Positions 8,701 to 16,328 of a stretch of 64,000 nt of DNA are shown here, piece after piece; position 1 is the first letter of the stretch, and every line of letters starts with the position of its first letter. The notes under the pieces were generated by a model. The model was not told the origin of the DNA, searched no databases, and saw nothing but the letters and a program-made list of their open reading frames with translations. Made by a program: the position numbers and the translations under genes. Location of the stretch: positions 9,417 to 73,416 of the forward strand of contig JAQTZZ010000017.1 in assembly GCA_028687545.1 (NCBI GenBank). The letters run 5' to 3'. Origin of the DNA: Candidatus Wallbacteria bacterium (GTDB taxonomy: Bacteria > Muiribacteriota > JAQTZZ01).

Positions 8701-9184
8701 CTGCGCCACTGTCTGCCCGAACCGCGCCAATCTGACTTACGAGGTTTCTCCGTTCAAGGTGGACTGGAAAACAGGGGACATCGAATTGAAACTTGAGGTA
8801 GTTCAGGGATATCAGGTGCTGAACGTGCATGATTTCTGCAACGAATGCGGCAACTGCCGGACTTTCTGTCCGAGTTCAGGTGCGCCTTACAAGGATAAGC
8901 CCAGACTTTACCTGGACCGCAAGGCCTTTGACTCAGATAAAGATGACTGCCTGCACTTTGACAAGACTTCAGGGAAGCTCCTCAGCAAGCATGCAAAGAA
9001 AAAGTACTCGATTTTGAAAAAAGGAAAGTCCTTCCTGTTTGAGGGTAGCTCAACCTGTGAAATCGGGCCTGACCTGTCGCTGAAGAAAGTCACCGGCAAA
9101 CAGAGCAGGGAAGACTTGGAACTCTGTTTCAAGCTGCTGGTGATTTACAAGGGTATCACCGAGTCTGCAGGGTATTTGTTTTAA
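5759..9184 (+). CDS. ygfK: YgfK-like iron-sulfur flavoprotein (putative selenate reductase subunit family)
   Basis: 1141 residues from the ATG at 5759, which has a good Shine-Dalgarno (AAAAGGAG); earlier in-frame starts lack one. The first ~420 residues resemble a dihydroorotate-dehydrogenase-like barrel (PIGVAAGPHTQMAQN, GARYIELKTVQ). Next comes a Cys-rich GltD-type segment, then FAD-binding GAGPGG (612-617) and NAD(P)-binding GGGNSAVD (742-749). C-terminal ferredoxin-type clusters include Cys972/975/979/982/986 and Cys1027/1030/1033/1037. The family is linked to purine catabolism and selenium-dependent hydroxylases in enterobacteria and clostridia, where it is thought to pass electrons. No molybdenum hydroxylase partner is near here. 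The protein is about 100 residues longer than E. coli YgfK. Physiological substrate is uncertain. Confidence 0.88.
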   Translation: MSEHFTPLSFERLLAWVLSELNQKRTVFGIPEELFFKPSAEDCFSGTRYGKLLETPIGVAAGPHTQMAQNIIAAWLCGARYIELKTVQTLDELKVTKPCIDAEDEGYNCEWSQELKLEQSFEEYLKAWVIIHILKHRLGQKKQELGAIFNMSVGYNLEGIKKKNVQEFISRMTSAGDFLKNYLQIARKHYPAVRNLLIPDKISDSITLSTMHGCPPSEIEKIASYLLSQMGIHTTIKFNPTLLGAEMLRWALNEKLGFTTVVPDEAFCHDPKFEDALQIIRNLKAVSKKCGREFNIKLTNTLESLNLRNVFPAHEKMNYMSGRALHPLDAILAAQLIDEFKGEIELSFSGGADAFNLPELVACNIRPITVCTDILKPGGYGRLSQYLEKLDKAMKSFKAPDFDSFVVAKCLNDQQSSRVAIELLSRELKKSLARKLTAGLTKQPELGGTILKAVSKIFPELNLEDRKSLGILTVRQCSRVNATAYMDEALEDERYNHSSQAGISIKGERELSAFDCIYAPCTEKCCTGQKAPDYMFSVAGRKYPEAMQVILTDNPLPGIAGRVCDHLCQTRCLRGQYDRPMQIREIKRFVTDTVKTKPVKMERDSRKIAVIGAGPGGLSCASVLAAHGLGVTVFEANRKPGGMAAFTIPSFRLSAGKIAEDIQRIEKMGVEFRYGVRVGTDISLAQIRKHHDAVFIATGAWSGVKLGIPGEESSGVIDALEFLGNLRNGKMMELGKKVGIVGGGNSAVDVARAAWRIKGVSEVYLIYRRTEHEMPADRDEIRELKEEGIRLLELTAPVKISVKAGKMKSLVCQRMKLGEPDESGRRKPVPMKGSEFEIRLDTLIPAIGQQTVTGFADKSGLKLDKKGLIIADPVSLETNLSGVYAGGDAVRGPATLIAAVGDGKKAALKILGLITRGSLIDKGLSYSELICRKSHRVYPEALKEIPVEKRRNFKEGTLTLDEDKAMAEAARCLYCDQLCSICATVCPNRANLTYEVSPFKVDWKTGDIELKLEVVQGYQVLNVHDFCNECGNCRTFCPSSGAPYKDKPRLYLDRKAFDSDKDDCLHFDKTSGKLLSKHAKKKYSILKKGKSFLFEGSSTCEIGPDLSLKKVTGKQSREDLELCFKLLVIYKGITESAGYLF

Positions 9185-9298
9185 GTTGCAGATGAAGGTG
9201 CCTACAGAGTCAGGTAAATTGTTCCTTTGATTTGAGTTCCGGGCAAATCCATTTAACCGGGAACTCTTAGGCAAAGTCAGGTTTATCGGGTGTGATTT

Positions 9299-9326
9299 AA
9301 CTAATGTCACGATCTTGACATTAGTT
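9299..9326. terminator. Bidirectional terminator hairpin
   Basis: A perfect 11-base-pair stem (9299-9309 with 9316-9326; AACTAATGTCA and complement) encloses a six-base loop and is followed by GATTTTAG. It lies between two convergent genes. A weaker inverted repeat (GAGTTCC/GGAACTC) lies just to the left around 9233-9268. The rest of 9185-9383 shows no gene. Confidence 0.75.
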
Positions 9327-9383
9327 GATTTTAGAGTTGATTCCGGGATACTATTTTATGAAAATCTATTGCTTAATCCAGCT

Positions 9384-10049
9384 TTAGGCTTCATGTTGCG
9401 GGTTTTCAGGGGCGGGCTGTTCCTGGCTTTCTGCAGCATCATCACCTTCGAGAATGCCTCCGTCCTGGATCTTGAAAGACCTGGTGATGGTCTTGAGGTC
9501 ATCAACTATCTTGATAAGGTTGTCCATCACTTCCTTTTTCTTATTCTCCGGGAAATCGTTGCGGGTAAGTTCCATGGGCAGTTCCTTGATCACGCAGATG
9601 ATCTGCTTGATAGTCTGGCGGTCGGTGATTACCAGATTTTCCAGATTTTCGGCCATCAGGTTGAAACATTCTGCCAGATGCTGCAGTTCGTCGCCCTTTC
9701 TCAGTTTTACTCTGAGGGTGAGGTCACCGTTCGCGATGGTCTTGGCTGATACTTCGAATCTGTAGATCGGACCGGCGATGCGGTGGGAAATGAAGAGGGA
9801 GGCAAGGGCCAGCAGCAGCGCGAACAATGGAATCCTGATCAGCAGTTCACCATTGATCATTTCAAAGATCTTGGAAAGGTCGGCCGCGGATTTGAGATCC
9901 CCGGTGGCGAGCCTCGACCAGATGGTGAAATAGATGGTCCAGCAGGCGATCATGGTCAGAAAGAGCATGGTGAGCAGAATCACACCCATGTATCTGAATT
10001 GAAGCCCCTTCTTGATTACAAACCTGGATCTCCTGTTTTTCGTCTCCAT
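9384..10049 (-). CDS. Two-helix membrane protein with HAMP domain, no output domain
   Basis: 221 residues. Two membrane helices (about 17-40 and 74-92) bracket a short external segment of roughly 30 residues. A HAMP domain follows (about 92-146; HRIAGPIYRFE, IANGDLTLRVKLRKGDEL), then a helical coiled-coil stretch and an acidic, proline-rich tail. There is no methyl-accepting, kinase or cyclase domain, so it would have to act through a partner. It is the last gene of the minus-strand riboflavin-region cluster, ten bases after the pilin-like gene. An excellent Shine-Dalgarno (GAGGAGG) fixes the start. Orphan HAMP proteins of this shape are known but their roles are mostly undefined. Confidence 0.83.
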   Translation of the reverse strand: METKNRRSRFVIKKGLQFRYMGVILLTMLFLTMIACWTIYFTIWSRLATGDLKSAADLSKIFEMINGELLIRIPLFALLLALASLFISHRIAGPIYRFEVSAKTIANGDLTLRVKLRKGDELQHLAECFNLMAENLENLVITDRQTIKQIICVIKELPMELTRNDFPENKKKEVMDNLIKIVDDLKTITRSFKIQDGGILEGDDAAESQEQPAPENPQHEA

Positions 10050-10059
10050 CTATCCTCCT

Positions 10060-10395
10060 CTAGTCAGATTGCTTATAATTGTGAAAACTGCAATAAATCT
10101 CTCCATACTGGTTGACCGTGTAAGCCCCTCCGTTCGGGCATTCTTGATATTCCTTCAGATATCCCTGCTTGTACAGATTTTCCAGGTTGACTATCTGGCC
10201 GGGATAATACCGGGACTCAGGATGGCGGAGCTTCTCCTCGGTTACGGCCGACTTGACCATCTGGCGGAGTGCCTCGCAGGAGATTATTTTAACCTTTTTT
10301 TTCAGGAAAGAAAACTCATAAGTCGCGACCAGCAGAAAAATCACTACCAGTGAGATCAAGGCCAGCATCGGGAGATTATATGGACCGGATCTCAT
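10060..10395 (-). CDS. Small membrane protein with pseudopilin-like C-terminal motif
   Basis: 111 residues. One hydrophobic helix (about 9-27) is followed by a helical segment and the motif CPNGGAYTVNQYGEIYCSFH. That pattern of paired cysteines (CPxGGxY then CS.H) resembles the C-terminus of competence and type II secretion pseudopilins. The usual prepilin signal (FTLIE after a Gly) is absent, so it is probably a plain signal-anchor protein and not a processed pilin. The start overlaps the upstream pseudouridine synthase stop as ATGA, with GAGGAAC just before it, so the two are translationally coupled. The relation to pilins is inferred from this one motif. Confidence 0.72.
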   Translation of the reverse strand: MRSGPYNLPMLALISLVVIFLLVATYEFSFLKKKVKIISCEALRQMVKSAVTEEKLRHPESRYYPGQIVNLENLYKQGYLKEYQECPNGGAYTVNQYGEIYCSFHNYKQSD

Positions 10396-11309
10396 GGGTT
10401 CCTCAATTTATCCAGGATCGAAGTCATATCCGCAGGAAGCGGGGCGACCAGGTCGAGGGTTTTCTTTAAAAATGGATGTTCAAAAATAATTCTCTGCGCA
10501 TGCAGCGCCTGCCCGTCGAGCGGTAGTTTTTCTCCCCTGTATCCATACATTTCATCATTAAGGACCGGATGGCCGAGATGGGAGAGATGAACCCTGATCT
10601 GATGAGTCCTCCCAGTCAGGATCTGAAGGTCAAGCAGTGAAAATCCGGGGAAAGCTTCTTTCACTGTAAACAATGTGACTGCAGACTTCCCGTCTGCTGA
10701 GATGCCCATTTTTTTTCTGTTGACCGATTCTCTCTTGATGGGATATTCGATCCTGCCCTGCCTGACTTCAAACACTCCTGACACAATGGCCTGATAATAC
10801 TTTTCAATTTTGCGTGCAGCAAATGCTCTGGATAAATGAAGCTGCATCCGGTCAGTCTTGCAGACCAGCAGCAGCCCTGATGTTCCCATGTCCAGCCTGT
10901 GGACGATTCCCGGTCGGCGCACTTCTGTACCCTGGGACAGGTGGCTCTTGAAATGATAAACCAGAGCGTTGACGAGGGTCCCGGATTCATGGGAAGTGGC
11001 AGGATGCACGACCATGCCGCGTTTTTTGTTGAGTACAACCAGATCCTGGTCTTCGTAAATGATGTCGAGCGGGATGTTTTCACCCAGGACGCGGGTGGTT
11101 TTGTCTGGTGGTGCTTTCACAGTGACCAGATCTCCGATTTTCAGCCTGTAATGGCTTTTTGTCGGTTGAGTGTTGACCAGCACCAGTCCATTTTCAATCA
11201 TCCCCTGGAGCGTATTGCGGGAATAGTCGATGATTTTTCCCGCCAGAAAAAGATCCACCCGTCTCGGGGAGTCTCCATCATATACAAATGTCATCTCCGG
11301 GGTTGTCAT
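10392..11309 (-). CDS. RluD-family pseudouridine synthase
   Basis: 305 residues, the normal length. An S4 RNA-binding domain (about 13-75) is followed by the catalytic domain with GMVVHPA and HRLDMGTSGLLLV. Asp140 in this motif is the nucleophile that isomerises uridine in RNA. The family modifies 23S rRNA (RluD/RluC type) or tRNA; which positions are hit here cannot be told. It lies ten bases downstream of ribH and overlaps the next gene by four bases. It is thus an ordinary housekeeping enzyme carried in the riboflavin transcription unit. Confidence 0.93.
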   Translation of the reverse strand: MTTPEMTFVYDGDSPRRVDLFLAGKIIDYSRNTLQGMIENGLVLVNTQPTKSHYRLKIGDLVTVKAPPDKTTRVLGENIPLDIIYEDQDLVVLNKKRGMVVHPATSHESGTLVNALVYHFKSHLSQGTEVRRPGIVHRLDMGTSGLLLVCKTDRMQLHLSRAFAARKIEKYYQAIVSGVFEVRQGRIEYPIKRESVNRKKMGISADGKSAVTLFTVKEAFPGFSLLDLQILTGRTHQIRVHLSHLGHPVLNDEMYGYRGEKLPLDGQALHAQRIIFEHPFLKKTLDLVAPLPADMTSILDKLRNP

Positions 11310-11318
11310 TTAAAACGA

Positions 11319-11789
11319 TTATTTTCCGGGAAGGCATTTCAGAAGATTGGCTGATTCGATGGCAGACTGGGCGGCTTCGAAACCCTTGTTGCCTGATTTG
11401 ACTCCAGCCCGTTCCAGTGCCTGTTCCAGCGTGTCCGTGGTAAGCACGCCGAACGTGATCGGGACACCTGTTTCCAGAGAAGCCTGGGCTACACCTTTGC
11501 TCACTTCTGAAGCTATAAAGTCGAAATGGGGTGTATCGCCGCGGATGACTGCACCCAGCGCGATCACTGCATCAAATTTTCTGCTGGACGCGAGTTTTTT
11601 TGCGATCAGAGGGATTTCATATGCTCCTGGTACTTTGAAAACCTGGATTCCGGCTTCAGCCACACCATGCCTGGTTAGACCATCCAGGCAGCCGGAGAGC
11701 AGCTGCTCTGAAATCAGGCTGTTGAATCTGGACAGCACAATGCCGATGACAAGTCCTTTCCCGTTCAGGTGTCCCTCGTGAATTTTCAT
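11319..11789 (-). CDS. ribH: 6,7-dimethyl-8-ribityllumazine synthase
   Basis: 156 residues from the ATG at 11787-11789, preceded by a strong Shine-Dalgarno (GAAGGGAG). Earlier in-frame codons overlap ribBA and are rejected. The enzyme condenses 5-amino-6-ribitylamino-uracil with dihydroxybutanone phosphate. Recognisable motifs are PGAYEIP (about 54-60) and [14 protein letters not shown] with catalytic His88. Length and motifs match the shell-forming family. It lies 25 bases after ribBA in the same operon. Confidence 0.96.
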   Translation of the reverse strand: MKIHEGHLNGKGLVIGIVLSRFNSLISEQLLSGCLDGLTRHGVAEAGIQVFKVPGAYEIPLIAKKLASSRKFDAVIALGAVIRGDTPHFDFIASEVSKGVAQASLETGVPITFGVLTTDTLEQALERAGVKSGNKGFEAAQSAIESANLLKCLPGK

Positions 11790-11814
11790 GCTTGCTCCCT
11801 TCAGAAGGTTGAGG

Positions 11815-13020
11815 TTATAAATAATGTCCCAGTTTTTCTTTTTTTGTTTTGAGGTATTCCCGGTTGAACTTGCTCTCACCGACTTTGATGGGGAGTGTTT
11901 CCACAATTTCCAGGCCGTAAGCCTTGAGACCTACGATCTTCCTGGGATTATTGGTCAGCAGGCGCAGTTTATGCACGCAGAGACTCCTCAGAATCTGTGC
12001 TCCTGTACCATAATCGCGGCCATCTGCTTTGAAACCGAGCTCCAGATTGGCTTGCACAGTATCCATCCCTTTATCCTGCAGGCAGTAAGCCCTGATCTTG
12101 TTCAAAAGGCCTATTCCGCGGCCTTCCTGACGGAGGTAAACCAGAACGCCGCGTCCGGCTCTGCCGATCTCTGAAAGTGCGTAGTTAAGCTGGGCGCCGC
12201 AGTCACAGCGCAGCGAGCCGAGCGAATCTCCTGTGAGACACTCGGAATGCACTCTCACCAGCACCGGATCCTCAAGGTTCCAGGACCCCATTACCAGCGC
12301 CAGATGATGCTCATCTTTGTGGTTCACCTGGAATCCGATCAGGCGGAATGTTCCGAATTGAGTCGGAAGTTCGGCTTCATCCCCCACGCTGACAACACAT
12401 TCCCTGGAGAGCCTGTAGCGGATCAGTTCTTCAATTGTCAGGATCTTGATCCCGTGTTTTTCCGCAAAAATCTCCAGATCCGGCATTCGAGCCATGCTGC
12501 CGTCCTGATTCATTATCTCGCAGATGGCGGCAGCCGGTTCCAGTCCGGCCATCCGGCAGAGATCGACAGATGCTTCGGTCTGCCCGGCACGGATCAGCAC
12601 TCCGCCCTGTTTCGCCGCCAGCGGGAATACATGCCCGGGCCGCACGAAATCTTCAGGAGAGGAATCAGCCTGGGAAAGTTTCCTGATCGTGACCGAGCGG
12701 TCGCCGGCGGAAATCCCGGTGGAAACCCCTTCCCTCGCTTCCACAGAAACAGTAAAAGCAGTTTTCAGCGGGGAAGAATTTTCAGGGGTCATCTGCGGGA
12801 GACGCAGGCGTTCCACTCGCTCCGGCGAGAGAGGGGAACAGATCAGGCCTCTGGCATGCAATGCCATGAAGTTTATGATCTCAGGTGTGGCGAACTGTGC
12901 CGCGCACATCAGGTCACCTTCGTTTTCCCTGTCTTCATCGTCGACGATGATCACCAGTTTCCCGGCCTGGACATCTTCGATGATTTCCGGAACTCCGTGT
13001 ATATGTGAATTTTTTGCCAT
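11815..13020 (-). CDS. ribBA: Bifunctional 3,4-dihydroxy-2-butanone-4-phosphate synthase / GTP cyclohydrolase II
   Basis: 401 residues. The N-terminal half (about 1-200) is the dihydroxybutanone phosphate synthase with the acidic loop [12 protein letters not shown] (27-38). The C-terminal half is GTP cyclohydrolase II with zinc ligands Cys261, Cys272 and Cys274 in [15 protein letters not shown]. It therefore supplies both branches of riboflavin synthesis. It sits between ribE and ribH, 72 bases after ribE. Both halves look intact, unlike the degenerate fusions seen in some groups. Confidence 0.96.
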   Translation of the reverse strand: MAKNSHIHGVPEIIEDVQAGKLVIIVDDEDRENEGDLMCAAQFATPEIINFMALHARGLICSPLSPERVERLRLPQMTPENSSPLKTAFTVSVEAREGVSTGISAGDRSVTIRKLSQADSSPEDFVRPGHVFPLAAKQGGVLIRAGQTEASVDLCRMAGLEPAAAICEIMNQDGSMARMPDLEIFAEKHGIKILTIEELIRYRLSRECVVSVGDEAELPTQFGTFRLIGFQVNHKDEHHLALVMGSWNLEDPVLVRVHSECLTGDSLGSLRCDCGAQLNYALSEIGRAGRGVLVYLRQEGRGIGLLNKIRAYCLQDKGMDTVQANLELGFKADGRDYGTGAQILRSLCVHKLRLLTNNPRKIVGLKAYGLEIVETLPIKVGESKFNREYLKTKKEKLGHYL

Positions 13021-13092
13021 GATTTAATAACCCAGTTGTCTAAGTTTTTCAAGCGAGAGCGGTTTTTTTTCCGATTCTATCCGAGCTTTCAG

Positions 13093-13644
13093 CTAATTGC
13101 GAAACTCCAGATTGATCTCATCCCCTGGTTTCCGCAGTTTCAGGGTGGTTTTATCCAATGTGACCGGGATCAGGCTGACCTCAAAACAGCCTGTCAGCTT
13201 CGCCTGGATGGTGAGTGAAATTCCTGCTACAGCTACAGAACCCTTGGAAACGATCAGTGGAGAATACTCCGGTGGATACGAGACAGTGTAGATAATTCCC
13301 GGTCGTCCTTTGACGAGTCTAATGATTTTTCCCACACAATCCACATGCCCGGATAAAATATGCCCGCCCAGACGGGAATCAGCCCTCACCGCGCGTTCCA
13401 GATTGAGGTAATCGCCCCTTTTCAGCTTTTTCAGGGTGGTGTTCTGGATTGTGACTGGCATCAGATCAAAGAGAAGGGAATTCCGGACGACTCCGGAAAC
13501 TGTCAGGCAGACTCCCTCCAAAGCCACTGAGTCCCCGCGAGAGATTTCCTGGCTGCAGCCGGCTGCGACTTGAAGAATCAGGTTCCCACCTTTGCGCTTC
13601 AGTGAAACCACTGAGCCGGTTTCTTCAATCAGGCCTGTGAACAT
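13093..13644 (-). CDS. ribE: Riboflavin synthase, alpha chain
   Basis: 183 residues, slightly shorter than the usual 200-215. It begins MFTGLIEETGSV and has two lumazine-binding repeats (about 1-85 and 86-180), including LGGHILSGHVD. The enzyme dismutates two lumazine molecules to riboflavin. Its start lies 20 bases inside the end of the HEAT-repeat gene, which argues for coupled translation of an unusual gene pair. Some annotations call this gene ribC. Confidence 0.95.
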   Translation of the reverse strand: MFTGLIEETGSVVSLKRKGGNLILQVAAGCSQEISRGDSVALEGVCLTVSGVVRNSLLFDLMPVTIQNTTLKKLKRGDYLNLERAVRADSRLGGHILSGHVDCVGKIIRLVKGRPGIIYTVSYPPEYSPLIVSKGSVAVAGISLTIQAKLTGCFEVSLIPVTLDKTTLKLRKPGDEINLEFRN

Positions 13645-14404
13645 CGAGCACCGCCAGTTTTTCCCGGGCTGACCGCAGCAGCAGTTTGGCCAGCGGAGAT
13701 TTCATTTTCCCCAAAGCATAGATTGCGGATTCAATGGCATGAATTTTCCCGGAAAAAATCATATCCTTCAAGATCCTCAGCACTGCTTCAAGACCGATGC
13801 CGGAAAGAACCAGGGCGGCATTCGATTTGACGCGGGCGTCACTGTCCTGAAGCAGAGGCACGATCTCCGGGTAAGCGCTCTCTGCTTTTAGTGCGACCAG
13901 GGCTTCGATTGCATTTGCCCTGACCCTCGAGTCCTGATGCTGCAGAAATCTGAAAAGTACAGGGCCGTCCAGCTGGTCTCCGTTTTTTCCCAGCAGACTG
14001 ATTAAAGCGGCGATGATGAAAATGTCTTTCTCAGTATCAAGAGCTCTGACGAGCCATTCCCTGGAAATTTTCACCCTGGCCTTGATCAGTTGTTTTAAAA
14101 GCTGGAATTTTTCGGAACTGCTGCGGGTTTCAAATACAATCGACAGATTCTCCTCAATTTTTTGGGCCTGGATCGCATGAATTTCTGAAGCTGAGGGATG
14201 ATCGGGAATTGCAGTCTCAACGGAAAAGAGATGAAAGTATTTTCTGGCTGCCGCTCTGATTTCAGGATCAGGGTCGTTCGTAAAAAGGTCCTTCAAAAGT
14301 TCCAGTCTGGAAGTTTCGGATACCAGTTTATCTTTGATCAGATCATCCAGGGCGGCTTTTCGCACTGCGGGATCAGCGCTGGAAAGATTCTGAAATCCTG
14401 TCAT
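13625..14404 (-). CDS. HEAT-repeat protein inside the riboflavin operon
   Basis: 259 residues. It is made of helical pairs of the HEAT or PBS-lyase type: DPEIRAAARKYF, DSRVRANAIEALVALK and DSDARVKSNAALVLS are clear units. There is no signal peptide or membrane segment, so it should be a cytoplasmic scaffold or binding protein. The start overlaps the YqeY stop (ATGA) and the end overlaps ribE by 20 bases, so it is locked into the operon. Nothing ties it to riboflavin chemistry, and such repeats carry no catalytic signature. It could be a protein-interaction factor for a neighbour or simply co-transcribed. Confidence 0.85.
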   Translation of the reverse strand: MTGFQNLSSADPAVRKAALDDLIKDKLVSETSRLELLKDLFTNDPDPEIRAAARKYFHLFSVETAIPDHPSASEIHAIQAQKIEENLSIVFETRSSSEKFQLLKQLIKARVKISREWLVRALDTEKDIFIIAALISLLGKNGDQLDGPVLFRFLQHQDSRVRANAIEALVALKAESAYPEIVPLLQDSDARVKSNAALVLSGIGLEAVLRILKDMIFSGKIHAIESAIYALGKMKSPLAKLLLRSAREKLAVLDVHRPD

Positions 14405-14835
14405 GCCTGCTTCTGCTCCAGGAGCATTTTTACCAGTCCGCTGGCTGTTTTACCGTCAAACTGGCCTTCATGCTTTGTTTTAAGCTCTTTCATCACAGCT
14501 CCGACATTGGGGTTTTGGAGGGTTTTAGCGATCCCGATGATCGCTTCCCTGAGTTCGGTTTCAGTCATCTGGCTGGGAAGATATGAGTTAAGCCATTCAA
14601 TTTCCTGCACTGCCGCATCTTTTTGAGCGGGATTACCCACCCGCAGAATTTCATCGGCGTTTTTCTTGAATTTTCTGATTACAGCCAGGGCTTCCTGGTC
14701 GGTCGTTTCACGATTGCCGCCGTTTTTTCCTATCATCACGATTTCAGAATAGAGAGTGGAGAGGAAGGTGCACTTATCTTTCTGACCTGCCTTAAGGCAT
14801 TCAAGCTGCTGCTTTTTTATGGTCGCTGCGATCAT
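14401..14835 (-). CDS. yqeY: GatB/YqeY-domain protein
   Basis: 144 residues, the normal length of the stand-alone YqeY family. The family shares a helical tail domain with the GatB subunit of glutamyl-tRNA amidotransferase. Visible signatures are YLPSQMTE and MLLEQKQA at the C-terminus, with VGAVMKELK in the middle. It is thought to bind tRNA or modulate amidotransferase, but its role is not settled. The start has a good Shine-Dalgarno (AAGGGAG). It is followed by the HEAT gene with a four-base overlap. Confidence 0.9.
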   Translation of the reverse strand: MIAATIKKQQLECLKAGQKDKCTFLSTLYSEIVMIGKNGGNRETTDQEALAVIRKFKKNADEILRVGNPAQKDAAVQEIEWLNSYLPSQMTETELREAIIGIAKTLQNPNVGAVMKELKTKHEGQFDGKTASGLVKMLLEQKQA

Positions 14836-14880
14836 GGTTTCTCCCTTGACCGATGATTATTAATTTGATTATAACATATT

Positions 14881-14990
14881 CTAGTGGGCCGTTACATTTG
14901 AATTTACCCACTGTAAGTTTAAGGAAACGCTCCCTGGCAGGCGTTTGTCGGAAAGCGTTATTATAAAATTCAAATGATACGGACCACTAG
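14881..14990. repeat. 110-base element with 25-base terminal inverted repeats
   Basis: The left end (14881-14905, starting CTAGTGGGCC) and right end (14966-14990, ending GGACCACTAG) are inverted repeats with three mismatches in 25 bases. An inner hairpin is visible (14925-14930 with 14941-14946, AAACGC/GCGTTT). The right repeat supplies the TAG stop codon of ribD. It looks like a small non-autonomous element or a structured intercistronic hairpin between ribD and yqeY. Confidence 0.75.
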
Positions 14991-16123
14991 TTTGGCAAAT
15001 TGCCCGACAGAGCAGACAGCATTGCTTCCAGGTCACGGCTGTAATAGCGTGCTACTATGTCAGAATCTGATTTTCTGACTTTTTTCAGAATGAATTGAGG
15101 GGAATCAGTGATCCTGATCCTCTGGCCTGTGAAAATGGCGTTGACGCCGAGTTCCCCGAGCAGCCTGGGCGCTGTCATGATCAGCAGTTCATCTGCCAGC
15201 TTTTCCCTGATGAAACTCCCTGCGACTCGTGAACCGCCCTCAACCAGCAGTCTGCCGATCCGGAAAGATTTATAAAGTTCGGCCAGCATGGTCCCGATCT
15301 GCAGAGGATTCAGATCAAGCACTTCTGCGCCGGCTTTTCTCAAATTCAGGGCCTTATTCCTGTCGATTCTGTCACCTACTATGATCAGAGGAGCTTCACC
15401 CGCACTCTGTACAAGCTTGTATTCAAGAGGGATCCTGCCGGTCCGGTCCAGCACGATCCTGGTGAGAGGTTTGTTTTTATAATGCAGGCGGATGTTGAGC
15501 CGGGGATTGTCAGAGAGAACTGTGTTGATCCCGACCAGCACAGCGTCTGAACGAAACCGCTCCCGGTGTACAAGTTTTCTGGACCCTTCCCCAGTTATCC
15601 AGAATGAATTCCCGAGAAAGTCGGCGATTCTGCCGTCGATTGTCTGGGCGAGCTTCAGGGTCACATGGGGTCTTTCCAGCATGATGGAAGTAAAGAAGGA
15701 CCTGTTCAGGTCAAGCGCAATTTTGGCCAGGATGCCGGTTTCCACTTCAATCCCTGCCGTATTGAAAATCGCAGCGCTTCTGCCCCTGGTGAGAGGGTTG
15801 GGATCTGCGACTGAGTAAACGACTTTTTTTATCCCGCAATTCCTGATGGCGAGGGAGCAGGGAGGAGTTTTCCCCTGATGAGAACATGGCTCAAGATTCA
15901 CGAAAATCGTGGCGTCATGCAGCAGCGCCGGGTCAGCCTTGGAAATGGCGTCGGCTTCTGCGTGCGCCCCTCCGAAGCAATGATGCCAGCCCTCGGAAAC
16001 GATTCTTCCGTTTTTTACAATGACCGCCCCCACCATAGGATTTGGGCTTACGCAGCCTGCGCCCTTTTTGGCGAGCAGAATGCAGCGGCGGATGTAATCC
16101 TCTGAATTGCAGTTCGAGTTCAT
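14987..16123 (-). CDS. ribD: Bifunctional diaminohydroxyphosphoribosylaminopyrimidine deaminase / reductase
   Basis: 378 residues. The deaminase half (about 5-145) has the zinc site His54-Glu56 (HAEADA), Cys80 and Cys89 (PCSHQGKTPPC). The reductase half (about 150-365) has VTLKLAQTIDGRI and LLVEGGSRVAGSF. The two steps convert the GTP cyclohydrolase product to the ribitylamino-uracil phosphate. It is the first rib gene in transcription order. No FMN riboswitch was recognised upstream and no Shine-Dalgarno is obvious. The stop codon lies inside the right arm of the 110-base inverted-repeat element, so the extreme C-terminus may have been altered by it. Confidence 0.95.
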   Translation of the reverse strand: MNSNCNSEDYIRRCILLAKKGAGCVSPNPMVGAVIVKNGRIVSEGWHHCFGGAHAEADAISKADPALLHDATIFVNLEPCSHQGKTPPCSLAIRNCGIKKVVYSVADPNPLTRGRSAAIFNTAGIEVETGILAKIALDLNRSFFTSIMLERPHVTLKLAQTIDGRIADFLGNSFWITGEGSRKLVHRERFRSDAVLVGINTVLSDNPRLNIRLHYKNKPLTRIVLDRTGRIPLEYKLVQSAGEAPLIIVGDRIDRNKALNLRKAGAEVLDLNPLQIGTMLAELYKSFRIGRLLVEGGSRVAGSFIREKLADELLIMTAPRLLGELGVNAIFTGQRIRITDSPQFILKKVRKSDSDIVARYYSRDLEAMLSALSGNLPN

Positions 16124-16142
16124 ATTATTATTTTAACTCAGG

Positions 16143-16300
16143 TATAATGGATTACAAAGGAGACACTTGCAAAACTCAATTTTAGATCTGAAAATATTTT
16201 TTCCTGTAAGTAGGTTACCGGAGTTTCGCTAGTGCTCCATGAGCCTCTAACAAAATTCCTACCCAAGATATAGCGTAAAAAAGAATTTTGCAAGAGGCTC
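16143..16300 (+). promoter_or_regulatory. Possible promoter, 21-codon leader and hairpin upstream of a secreted protein gene
   Basis: A TATAAT (16143-16148; weak TTCATA 18 bases before it) is followed by AAAGGAG (16156-16162) and a TTG-started reading frame of 21 codons (16167-16232). A hairpin of two 20-base arms (16241-16260 and 16281-16300, GAGCCTCT and complement at the base) comes next. The right arm's TTTTGCAAG can also pair with CTTGCAAAA at the leader start. This is the outline of an attenuator. No T-run follows the stem, so termination is not assured. Function is inference. Confidence 0.4.
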
Positions 16301-16328
16301 AAAGAAGATTTAATGTTCCGGGGGTTAT

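Noticed and set aside
12247-13008. 253-codon plus-strand frame opposite ribBA
   Set aside because: Antisense of a well-identified gene; no family resemblance.
16124-16328. Possible FMN riboswitch upstream of ribD
   Set aside because: The conserved FMN-element core segments were looked for and not seen on either strand; the structure there points the other way.
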